Below are positions 1-5,831 of a DNA stretch of 5,937 nt, piece after piece. The DNA is from SAT2750 sp964476375. GTDB lineage: Bacteria; Planctomycetota; Planctomycetia; Pirellulales; Pirellulaceae. How positions within the stretch are numbered: the stretch's first letter is position 1; each line of letters starts with the position of its first letter. The notes beneath the pieces are model-generated. The model worked only from the letters and a program-made list of their open reading frames with translations. It was not told where the DNA came from and searched no databases. The stretch spans positions 1 through 5,937 of the forward strand of contig CAYYZW010000134.1 of NCBI GenBank assembly GCA_964476375.1, read 5' to 3'. A program made the translations under genes and the position numbers.

Positions 1-335
1 CCGACGTGGCGGTCTCCATCGATGCTGTTTTCGAAAAGAAACTTCATGCCATCGACGCGCTCGAGTCCCAGGTTTACGAAGGAGGGGCACTTGGCACGCA
101 AGAGACGCTGCGGCAACGAATGGCCCATGACCCGGTCGCACGCAAGGAGATCCTGGCACGCAGCTGGCAGCGACGACAGGGGGGGATTGCCAACCGTTAT
201 CGTGAGGCGCTGGTCCGATGTTATGGTCTGGAAGAGGGGAAGAAAGTGAAGTACGCAGAGGCATTCGAAATCTGCGAGTACGGGCGCCAGCCCAGCGAGG
301 GCGAACTGAAGCAACTCTTTCCATTCACCGAATAG
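1..335 (+). CDS. Probable PIG-L family deacetylase, C-terminal end (5' truncated)
   Basis: This open frame is already running at the window edge (codons in frame from base 3, reading D-V-A-V-S-I-D) and stops with TAG at 333-335, so about 110 C-terminal residues are visible. The GTG at base 6 is an internal Val codon rather than a start. The visible part has the flow 'DVAVSIDAVFEKKLHAIDAL', then ESQVYEGG, and ends in KYAEAFEICEYGRQPS...LFPF. From memory this resembles the C-terminal part of planctomycete PIG-L (LmbE-like) zinc-dependent N-acetylglucosamine deacetylases, where a substrate-side strand 'D(V/I)xVxIDxVFxxKxxAI' is followed by an ESQ helix. The catalytic AHPDD-type zinc motif would be in the missing N-terminal part, so the assignment cannot be confirmed here. 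Family members remove acetyl groups from GlcNAc-type or related amide substrates; the substrate here is unknown. No clear terminator follows the stop. Confidence 0.6.
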   Translation, partial: DVAVSIDAVFEKKLHAIDALESQVYEGGALGTQETLRQRMAHDPVARKEILARSWQRRQGGIANRYREALVRCYGLEEGKKVKYAEAFEICEYGRQPSEGELKQLFPFTE

Positions 336-384
336 CGACATGCACCGTGTGGAAGTCACTCCGTTTATCTTTTCAATTCCCAAA

Positions 385-393
385 TGCTACAAT
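385..393 (+). promoter_or_regulatory. Candidate extended -10 promoter for the amphi-Trp gene
   Basis: TGC followed by TACAAT (388-393) matches the extended -10 pattern TGn-TAnAAT, one base from the TATAAT consensus. No good -35 box lies 16-18 bases upstream; the region there is only T-rich (TTTATC around 364-369). Transcription would start near base 400, giving a leader of about 60 bases before the ATG at 464. It lies in an AT-richer gap just after the upstream gene stops, which supports a promoter, but this is a motif match only. Confidence 0.4.
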
Positions 394-404
394 GGAAAAG
401 AGAG

Positions 405-469
405 GGACATGATCGTCATCATGGTTCCCATCCAAAGCAACGTGCGCCCTGGGAGAAAGTATCATGTCC
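405..469 (+). promoter_or_regulatory. Leader with an element complementary to the start-codon region, plus a competing hairpin
   Basis: GGACATGAT at 405-413 is the exact reverse complement of ATCATGTCC at 461-469, which contains the ATG start codon (464-466). In RNA this would form a 9-bp helix covering the start codon. The same CATGAT (408-413) can instead pair with ATCATG at 418-423 across a CGTC tetraloop, giving a perfect 6-bp local hairpin (408-423). The two structures exclude each other, as expected of a translational switch. The DNA-level inverted repeat 408-423 could equally be an operator just downstream of the predicted transcription start. No known riboswitch class is recognised. 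The complementarity is seen directly; function is inferred. Confidence 0.3.
451..455 (+). promoter_or_regulatory. Ribosome binding site of the amphi-Trp gene
   Basis: GGGAG sits 8 bases before the ATG at 464 and supports this start. It lies in the loop, outside the 9-bp helix that could cover the start codon. Confidence 0.55.
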
Positions 470-832
470 AACCAAAAAACCAGCGCCAAGGAACTGAAGC
501 ACCAGGCAAAAAATGAACGCAAGCTGAAAAAGCAACAACGCAAGAGGGACCGAAAGGCGGAAAAAGCCGCCAACCGGGTCGACGTCGCTTATCACTCCCA
601 GCTGGAACCCGAGAAAGCGGCCCTGCTGTTGGAAGACATTGCCGCGGGTCTCAGGAACGGTTCTGTGACCGTGCAACACGGTGACCAGAACCTGTCGATC
701 ACTCCACCGGATGTGATCAGCGTACGAGTCAAGGCCCGACAATCTGCAAACAACGAACGGCTCTCCATCCGGGTGAAGTGGCCCCGGGGCGTCCATCCCG
801 ATGGACCTTCCGACATCCAGATCTCCAGCTGA
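464..832 (+). CDS. Small amphi-Trp domain protein with a lysine/arginine-rich N-terminus
   Basis: This gene encodes 122 residues from an ATG with a well-placed GGGAG site. Residues about 5-36 are strongly basic and likely helical, very rich in K, R, Q, A and E. No signal peptide or membrane segment is present, so the protein should be cytoplasmic. Residues about 41-107 fit the amphi-Trp domain (the small family named for an amphipathic segment and a conserved Trp): a helix EKAALLLEDIAAGLRNG, then a strand SVTVQHGDQNLSITPPD, then alternating V/I strands ending in SIRVKW, with the key Trp at residue 106. No molecular function is established for the domain as far as I know. The basic helix suggests contact with nucleic acid or another acidic partner, which is inference. 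The gene appears monocistronic, with its own promoter candidate and an unusual leader. Family assignment is fairly confident; role unknown. Confidence 0.75.
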   Translation: MSNQKTSAKELKHQAKNERKLKKQQRKRDRKAEKAANRVDVAYHSQLEPEKAALLLEDIAAGLRNGSVTVQHGDQNLSITPPDVISVRVKARQSANNERLSIRVKWPRGVHPDGPSDIQISS

Positions 833-837
833 TCGCT

Positions 838-858
838 GTCCTGTCGACCAGCCAGGAC
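838..858 (+). other. Stem-loop just after the amphi-Trp gene
   Basis: GTCCTG (838-843) and CAGGAC (853-858) form a perfect 6-bp stem with a 9-base loop, starting 5 bases after the stop codon. No T-tract follows, so it is not a classic intrinsic terminator. It could stabilise the mRNA 3' end or be chance. Confidence 0.25.
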
Positions 859-901
859 CGGGTATCTCTTCAACGGATCCACGGCCTCTTATCGATATCA
901 C

Positions 902-922
902 AACCGGGAATGGAATCCGGTT
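902..922 (+). other. Second stem-loop in the gap before the redox fusion gene
   Basis: AACCGG (902-907) pairs with CCGGTT (917-922), with a possible extra G-U pair (908/916) and a loop of 7-9 bases. The sequence after it (AATCACCCTTTCCC) has only a short T run, so termination would be inefficient. With the stem-loop at 838-858 it may separate transcription of the two genes. Confidence 0.25.
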
Positions 923-930
923 AATCACCC

Positions 931-960
931 TTTCCCTGTCTCACCCGCAGATCGTATCAT
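931..960 (+). promoter_or_regulatory. Weak candidate promoter for the redox fusion / transporter pair
   Basis: TATCAT at 955-960 matches TATAAT at five of six positions. The best upstream hexamer at usable spacing is TTTCCC (931-936, 18-base spacer), a poor -35. The predicted start near 967 would give a leader of about 40 bases. This is the only reasonable -10 seen in the 174-base gap; the promoter may depend on an activator or an alternative sigma factor. Confidence 0.25.
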
Positions 961-1006
961 CAGGAGAACGTTACGCGGTGCATGCTTCCAATTCCGGGAA
1001 CACTCG

Positions 1007-3004
1007 ATGAAAACGCCCCTTCTCTCCACCGCACTGCTGCTGTTTTTCTTTCTGAACGGGAGGGCAATTGCCGAGGAGACGGGCCCACAGATCGGCCGAC
1101 AGGTCGCTGACTTTACCCTCAGTGATTTTCTCGGTACGGAACATTCATTGCGGAACCTGGACAACAGCAAGCTCGTTGTGCTTGCCTTTCTGGGTACCGA
1201 ATGCCCCCTTGCCCGCCTTTATGGACCACGCCTTGAGCAGATCGCCGCCGCTTACAAAAAGAATGAAATCACCATCTTGGGTATTATTTCCAACCGCCAC
1301 GACTCGGTCACCGAGATTGCTGCCTACGCTCGCAGGAATGAAATCACCTTTCCGATTCTCAAGGACACGGCCAATAAACTGGCCGATTCCCTCGGCGCCG
1401 AACGAACCCCCGAGGTATTCGTGCTGGATCGCGAGCGCCAGGTTCGATACCAGGGACGCGTTGACGACCAGTACGGTGTTGGGTTTGCCCGCGACCGTGT
1501 GACGCGGCCGGATCTCACGATGGCACTCGACGAGTTACTCGCCGACAGGCCCGTCAGTGTTCCTGTGACCGTCGCAACTGGTTGCCATATCGGGCGGATC
1601 GTGGAGCCGGACAACTCCAGTTCCATCACTTATAGCAACCAAGTGTCCCGTCTCCTGCAAAAACACTGCGTGGAATGTCACCGCACCGGTGACATCGCTC
1701 CCTTCTCGCTGACCGACTATGACGAGGTGGTTGGCTGGGCGGAAACGATTGCCGAGGTCATCGAGCTTCAACGCATGCCTCCCTGGCACGCCAACCCGGA
1801 ACACGGCCACTTCCTTAACCAGCGGTTGATGACAGAGGATGAAAAGCAACTCATCTATGACTGGGTCTCCGCGGGTGCACCGGAAGGAAACCCGGCCAAC
1901 CTTCCCCCGGCGAGGACTTTCCTGGATGGCTGGCAGCTTCCTCGCATGCCGGACCAGGTTGTCAAAATGGGTGCGGCGCCATTCACCGTCGCTGCCCAGG
2001 GCACGATCGAATACCAGTATTTCGTTGCCGACCCCGGGTTTACCGAGGACACCTGGGTCCAGGCCGCAGAGGTTCTTCCTGGAAATCGCCAGGTCGTCCA
2101 TCATGCAATTGTCTTTATCCGGCCCCCCGAGCTTGACCCCTCCCAGGGGATGGGCTGGCTGACTGCCTATGTTCCCGGACAGACGATCCTCAGCCTGCCC
2201 GATGGCCAGGCCAAACTCGTCCCCGCCGGTTCCAAGTTCATCTTCCAGATGCACTACACACCCACGGGGCGAACTCAGGAGGACAACACGCGAGTGGGCC
2301 TGCTGCTGGCCGACCCGGCCACGGTCAAGGAACAGGTGATCACCATGCTGGCGATCAACCGGAATTTTGAAATCCCACCTGGGGCAGACAATCACCGCGT
2401 TGTTGCCACGGTCGACAACTTCCCAGCCGGGAGTCGTCTCCTGGCTATTTCTCCCCACATGCACCTGCGAGGAAAGTCCTTCCGGTTCCAGGCCAGCCAG
2501 GGGAAAGAGTCTCAGATCCTGCTTGACGTCCCCCATTATGATTTCAACTGGCAACATATTTATGCCCTCAAGACGCCGTTGGAACTCCCACCAGGACTTT
2601 CCATCCGGTGCACCGGGCACTTTGACAATTCCAGCACCAACCTGGCGAACCCGGACCCGACGGCCGTGGTACGCTGGGGAGACCAGACCTGGGAGGAAAT
2701 GATGCTCGGATTCATGGAAATCGCGGTCCCGCTGAAGACGGACAAACCAGGCAAGGTCTTCCAGGAACGTCCACTGACGGAAAAAGAGGAGGCCATCGCC
2801 GCAACGGCCGCGCGGGACCTTGTGAATCGTTTTGACAAGAACGGGGACGGGCGAGTCGAACGCCCGGAAGTCCCGGATTCCTTCGCCGTTTTTGCTTTCC
2901 GGCGAATGGACCAGGACGGCAACAAGAGTATCAGCTACAAGGAAGCCCTCTCGGCATCTCGCAGGTCGGTTCTTGTCGAGCGGTTTCGGCGCCTTAACCG
3001 GTAA
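1007..3004 (+). CDS. Exported redoxin / heme c / type II copper monooxygenase / EF-hand fusion protein
   Basis: This 665-aa protein opens with a Sec signal peptide (K2, hydrophobic 4-17, likely cleavage after A20-I-A22), so it acts outside the cytoplasm. A thioredoxin-fold redoxin domain (about 27-180) has FLGTECPLARLYGPRL with Cys66 but no CxxC partner, and the cis-Pro motif TPEVFVLD at 134-141; Cys193 lies just after it. A heme c module (about 205-295) has CVECH at 221-225 and Met257 in RMPPWHA as probable axial ligand. A PHM/DBH-like copper monooxygenase pair follows (about 318-575). By alignment from memory the CuA/CuH ligands are His365, His366 and His416 (FQMHY), and the CuB/CuM ligands are His484, His486 (SPHMHLRG) and Met565 (TWEEMM), so all six appear present. 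Two EF-hand loops close it: 610-621 (DKNGDG...E) and 634-645 (DQDGNK...E). The start has only a weak GGGAA 6 bases upstream. The likely chemistry is copper-dependent hydroxylation or related redox work; the substrate is unknown. Co-transcription with the transporter downstream is likely. Confidence 0.88.
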   Translation: MKTPLLSTALLLFFFLNGRAIAEETGPQIGRQVADFTLSDFLGTEHSLRNLDNSKLVVLAFLGTECPLARLYGPRLEQIAAAYKKNEITILGIISNRHDSVTEIAAYARRNEITFPILKDTANKLADSLGAERTPEVFVLDRERQVRYQGRVDDQYGVGFARDRVTRPDLTMALDELLADRPVSVPVTVATGCHIGRIVEPDNSSSITYSNQVSRLLQKHCVECHRTGDIAPFSLTDYDEVVGWAETIAEVIELQRMPPWHANPEHGHFLNQRLMTEDEKQLIYDWVSAGAPEGNPANLPPARTFLDGWQLPRMPDQVVKMGAAPFTVAAQGTIEYQYFVADPGFTEDTWVQAAEVLPGNRQVVHHAIVFIRPPELDPSQGMGWLTAYVPGQTILSLPDGQAKLVPAGSKFIFQMHYTPTGRTQEDNTRVGLLLADPATVKEQVITMLAINRNFEIPPGADNHRVVATVDNFPAGSRLLAISPHMHLRGKSFRFQASQGKESQILLDVPHYDFNWQHIYALKTPLELPPGLSIRCTGHFDNSSTNLANPDPTAVVRWGDQTWEEMMLGFMEIAVPLKTDKPGKVFQERPLTEKEEAIAATAARDLVNRFDKNGDGRVERPEVPDSFAVFAFRRMDQDGNKSISYKEALSASRRSVLVERFRRLNR

Positions 3005-3050
3005 TCCCCCAGAGGGCCTTCGAGTCGGCAAGAGAGCCAGGTTTTGAGCA

Positions 3051-3059
3051 AGGGTGAGG
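3051..3059 (+). promoter_or_regulatory. Ribosome binding region deciding the GTG start of the transporter
   Basis: AGGG (3051-3054) and GAGG (3056-3059) lie 9 and 4 bases before the GTG at 3064. The two other nearby GTG triplets (3054 and 3059) are out of frame. The 59-base gap upstream holds no convincing terminator or promoter, which supports translation from a shared transcript. Confidence 0.45.
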
Positions 3060-3063
3060 TGAC

Positions 3064-5349
3064 GTGCGATTTGCAGAATTCCTCGCCCGGCTGATTACCG
3101 GTCACCGCCTCAAGGTGGCCATTTTCCTGGTCACCATGACCGTGCTGGGCTATTACGGGCTTTTCACCCGCCGCGCACCAAGCATCGACCCGGAAGGAAA
3201 TTCGAACAACCGCCAGATCCCCCGCGTCCGCCTCGTCAACGATGACTTTGGATTCTCCTCGGCCCACTGCCTGCTTGTCGTGGAAGTCGAGGATCTCTAC
3301 ACGCGGGACACGATCACGGCCCTTCGCAGGATGGTCGATCGCCTCGAGGCATTGCCCTATGTCTCGAATATCGTCTGGGCAGACCGGGTCCCGATGCTCA
3401 ACATGTTCGGCCTGGCGGAACCCCTCTTTCCTCCCGGCGATGCAACACCCGGGCGATTTGCTGCCTCCCAGCAGCGAGCAGAATCTCATCCACTGGTTCA
3501 TGCACAGTTGATATCGGAGGACAGCGGCACGCTCCTGATGCCCACCACATTTGACTGGGTCCATGTCACCGACGATTCAGATGTCACCGACCAGCTCCTG
3601 CACGTGGCCCGTGCTGCCGTTGCCAACCAGGACACCATCCGCGTCCGGGTGACCGGGCCGGTGCCACTCTACCTCGGTTTTCAACAGGCCCTGGATCACA
3701 ACCAGATCAAGTATTACCTGATTGCCTTTGGCTTGATCGTTGGGCTCTCCCTGGTGCTGTTTCGCGGTATCAAGGCCGTCTTGATCGTCGCTGTCGCTCC
3801 ACTCCTGGGGGTCTTCTGGACACTCGGCATTGTCAACATGATGGACGGGCTCACCAACCCACTCACTGCCACGGTGCTTCCTGTGCTGCTTGCCATGGTC
3901 GGGCTCACCGATGGTGTTCACATCATGGTCCATATCCGCCGCCGCCGGGCCGACGGGGCCACACCACTCGAAGCGGCGCGATCGGCAATTTCCGAGGTGG
4001 GACTGGCCTGTGCGCTCACCTCGCTCACCACGGCAATTGGTTTTGCCTCGCTGATGCTTGCACAAAACAGTTTTGTCAACGATTTTGGTGAATCGTGCGC
4101 GATCGGTGTGGTGCTTACGTTCATCGCTATCGTGACGATCATTCCCCTCCTCTGCTCCACTCGCGTGGCCCGCAATATTCACATCGGCCATGAACGGGAT
4201 ATCATTGCCCGGGGCATGGTGCACGCGGACGGCTTGATGAACCTGGTGCTTCGGTGGTCGCGCCCCCTGACGGTGTCCGGCGTACTGATCACGGCACTCC
4301 TGGCAAGCACCGTACTCTCGCTCAGGCCCGACGATATGGCCCGGGACTCCCAGCCGGAAAACAGTGAGGTCTACCAGGCACTGGCCCATTGCGACCGCAC
4401 CTTTGGAGGAATTGAATTTGCCCAGGCGGTAATCGAGTGGGACGAGAGCGTCCATCCCCAGTCGCCTCGCATCCTGGAGGCGGTGATCGATGCCGAGCAG
4501 ATCATCGCCGCAGAACCTCTCTTGAACTATCCCCTCTCGCTCCACGATATCCTGGCCGCCTTTCCCCAGCAGGGAGATGATCCAGGCCGCCAGATGACCT
4601 TCCTGACACTCCTCCCGCCACCGGTCCGGAATGCGTTCTACAACCAGGAACGACATCACGCCCTGGTGACCATGCGGATCGAGGACCTGGGCATTGCCCA
4701 GTACCAGCCCGTCTTTGAACGGGTCACGAATCAATTCAAAGAGCTGGAAAAACAGCATGCAGGAATCACCTTTCATCTCACCGGGGAACCGGTTCGCCGC
4801 AGCGACGCCCTGTACCAGATCGTGATGGACCTGGTGAAAAGCCTGGGGACAGCGTCCCTGATTATCTTTGTGGTCCTGACGCTGGTCTATCGTTCGCTCA
4901 GGCTGGGCCTGCTGACCATTATCCCGAACATGTTCCCGCTGGTTTTTACCGGTGCCGTGCTTGCCTTCACTGGCCAGCCACTGAACGTGGCGGCCGTCTG
5001 TTCCTTCACGGTCTGTCTTGGCATCGCCGTGGATGACACGATTCATTTCCTGACTCGCTACCAGCTTGAACGGCAGAACGGCCAGGGGGTCGAGGAATCT
5101 CTGCGGCGATCTTTCCGGACGGTCGGCACCGTGCTGGTGACAACAACGCTCATCCTGGTATCGGGTTTCAGCACGGTCCTGTTCAGTGACCTGGCGGGCC
5201 ACCGCGCCTTTGCCCTGATGGCCGTCTGTACGATTGCCGCGGCGCTGGTCGGCGACCTGTTGTTCCTCCCTGCCATGCTCAACTGGTTTCGTGGCACGGA
5301 CAAGGATACGGAGAGCGCGGGTCATCCCCCCCCGGACAGCGTCTCGTGA
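3064..5349 (+). CDS. MMPL / RND superfamily transporter (HAE3-like), 12 TM
   Basis: The 761-residue product is an inner-membrane transporter of the RND superfamily, MMPL type, presumably driven by proton flux. It shows the classic two-fold repeat. TM1 is at about 17-33, followed by a large periplasmic loop (about 35-213), then TM2-6 at about 217-233, 238-258, 265-290, 315-333 and 345-363. TM7 is at about 401-419, followed by a second periplasmic domain (about 420-592), then TM8-12 at about 593-609, 613-635, 640-660, 686-706 and 716-737. The intramembrane acidic motifs are VGLTDGVHIMVHIRRRR (Asp283, TM4) and GIAVDDTIHFLTRY (Asp657/Asp658, TM10), the usual proton-relay positions. Relatives export or move lipids, hopanoids or hydrophobic compounds; the substrate here cannot be read from sequence. 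No adaptor (MFP) or outer-membrane channel gene is next to it. It follows the copper monooxygenase fusion by 59 bases. A short hydrophilic tail (about 744-761) overlaps the opposing cupin gene. Confidence 0.9.
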   Translation: MRFAEFLARLITGHRLKVAIFLVTMTVLGYYGLFTRRAPSIDPEGNSNNRQIPRVRLVNDDFGFSSAHCLLVVEVEDLYTRDTITALRRMVDRLEALPYVSNIVWADRVPMLNMFGLAEPLFPPGDATPGRFAASQQRAESHPLVHAQLISEDSGTLLMPTTFDWVHVTDDSDVTDQLLHVARAAVANQDTIRVRVTGPVPLYLGFQQALDHNQIKYYLIAFGLIVGLSLVLFRGIKAVLIVAVAPLLGVFWTLGIVNMMDGLTNPLTATVLPVLLAMVGLTDGVHIMVHIRRRRADGATPLEAARSAISEVGLACALTSLTTAIGFASLMLAQNSFVNDFGESCAIGVVLTFIAIVTIIPLLCSTRVARNIHIGHERDIIARGMVHADGLMNLVLRWSRPLTVSGVLITALLASTVLSLRPDDMARDSQPENSEVYQALAHCDRTFGGIEFAQAVIEWDESVHPQSPRILEAVIDAEQIIAAEPLLNYPLSLHDILAAFPQQGDDPGRQMTFLTLLPPPVRNAFYNQERHHALVTMRIEDLGIAQYQPVFERVTNQFKELEKQHAGITFHLTGEPVRRSDALYQIVMDLVKSLGTASLIIFVVLTLVYRSLRLGLLTIIPNMFPLVFTGAVLAFTGQPLNVAAVCSFTVCLGIAVDDTIHFLTRYQLERQNGQGVEESLRRSFRTVGTVLVTTTLILVSGFSTVLFSDLAGHRAFALMAVCTIAAALVGDLLFLPAMLNWFRGTDKDTESAGHPPPDSVS
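5322..5349 (+). other. 28-bp tail-to-tail overlap of two genes, containing a C8 tract
   Basis: The transporter stop (TGA, 5347-5349) lies inside the cupin gene, and the cupin stop (TCA on plus, 5322-5324) lies inside the transporter gene. The overlap includes eight consecutive C (5326-5333), coding Pro-Pro-Pro on plus and Gly-Gly-Gly on minus. There is no room for a separate terminator between the genes, so their transcripts should be antisense to each other at the 3' ends. A change in C-tract length would alter both C-termini. Confidence 0.8.
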
Positions 5350-5723
5350 TCATCCCAGGGCATGGGACGTGGCACACCGTCCGGATCCAGGATGGACGGA
5401 CTGGCAACCGGGAAAAATGCCAGCAGTTCCACCACGCAGTTCCCGTCCGGACGAATCGAATGTAGCTGCCTGGCCGGGACAAGTATCGTGGCCGGCGCCG
5501 CAACGCTCGAGACCGTCCCCTCGAGCGTCAGTTCAACCGTACCGGCGGTGATCAGCAGTACTTCCTCCACCTCGTGATAATGCAGTGGTATGAATCCGTC
5601 GGGTTCGATCCATTGCTGCCAGATCGCTGTGTCGACGGCCCCCAATCGCGGCCCACAGAGAACCCTCGTGCGAATCCGGGGCACGTCGCTGGCAGGGAGT
5701 TCGTGATGGGGGTAAACAGGCAC
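5322..5723 (-). CDS. Small single-domain cupin protein
   Basis: Read from the GTG at 5723 this encodes 133 residues. The cupin motif 1 is clear: Gly43, His48-x-His50, Glu54 and Gly61 (GFIPLHYHEVEEVLLITAG). Motif 2 is around 82-94 with VPARQLHSIRPDG and His88. Together His48, His50, Glu54 and His88 form the usual metal site. The fold is a small beta-barrel; members are dioxygenases, isomerases, sugar-binding or sensory proteins, so no reaction is assigned. It has no signal peptide and is probably cytoplasmic. The start was chosen because the product then begins VPVYPHHELP, the usual beginning of such cupins as I recall them. An in-frame TTG at 5792 with GGAAGGG 7 bases upstream would add 23 residues (WSAAGDG... 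region), and GTG at 5684 would shorten it. The gene is divergent from the sulfatase and convergent with the transporter. Confidence 0.8.
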   Translation of the reverse strand: MPVYPHHELPASDVPRIRTRVLCGPRLGAVDTAIWQQWIEPDGFIPLHYHEVEEVLLITAGTVELTLEGTVSSVAAPATILVPARQLHSIRPDGNCVVELLAFFPVASPSILDPDGVPRPMPWDDHETLSGGG

Positions 5724-5729
5724 GGCGGT

Positions 5730-5738
5730 AGTATAACA
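5730..5738 (-). promoter_or_regulatory. Extended -10 promoter candidate for the cupin gene
   Basis: On the minus strand TGT-TATACT matches the extended -10 pattern (TGn plus a five-of-six TATAAT). The hexamer 17 bases further upstream (GGCAGG) is not a -35 box. Transcription would begin near 5723, at or next to the GTG start codon, implying a leaderless or almost leaderless mRNA; no Shine-Dalgarno site precedes that GTG. Confidence 0.4.
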
Positions 5739-5764
5739 AACCGAACCCCCGGCCTGCCGTTGAA

Positions 5765-5793
5765 TTGACCCATCTCCTGCCGCACTCCACAAT
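5765..5793 (+). promoter_or_regulatory. Sigma70-type promoter candidate for the sulfatase gene
   Basis: TTGACC (5765-5770, five of six to TTGACA), a 17-base spacer, and CACAAT (5788-5793, four of six to TATAAT, with the key A and final T kept). Transcription would start near 5800, about 32 bases before the ATG. It lies between the divergent cupin and sulfatase starts. Confidence 0.45.
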
Positions 5794-5818
5794 AGGACAC
5801 CCTTCCATTCCCCTCCAT

Positions 5819-5824
5819 AAAGGT
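5819..5824 (+). promoter_or_regulatory. Ribosome binding site of the sulfatase gene
   Basis: AAAGGT lies 7 bases before the ATG at 5832 and supports this start. Confidence 0.5.
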
Positions 5825-5831
5825 AACAACC

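Noticed and set aside
781..790. Perfect 10-bp palindrome GCCCCGGGGC
   Set aside because: It lies inside the amphi-Trp coding region, has no loop, and is explained by GC-rich codons for WPRGV.
890..897. Palindrome TATCGATA in the gap before the redox fusion gene
   Set aside because: Eight bases, single copy, and not placed at the promoter candidate; too short to call an operator.
419..928. A 169-codon minus-strand open frame covering the amphi-Trp gene and its flanks
   Set aside because: No family resemblance and no ribosome site, and the plus-strand gene has a good start signal and a recognisable domain.
1535..3031. A 498-codon open frame on the minus strand antisense to the redox fusion gene
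   Set aside because: The plus-strand frame has clear domains and metal ligands. The antisense product shows no recognisable family and no convincing start; it is open because of high GC at third codon positions.
3005..3063. Possible terminator between the redox fusion and transporter genes
   Set aside because: Only short GGCC/GCC pairings with long loops are seen and no stable stem followed by T residues.
3577..5325. A 582-codon open frame on the minus strand antisense to the transporter gene
   Set aside because: The product is rich in H, Q, R, D and G with no domains or membrane segments, the usual pattern opposite a membrane protein gene. The plus strand clearly codes for an RND transporter.
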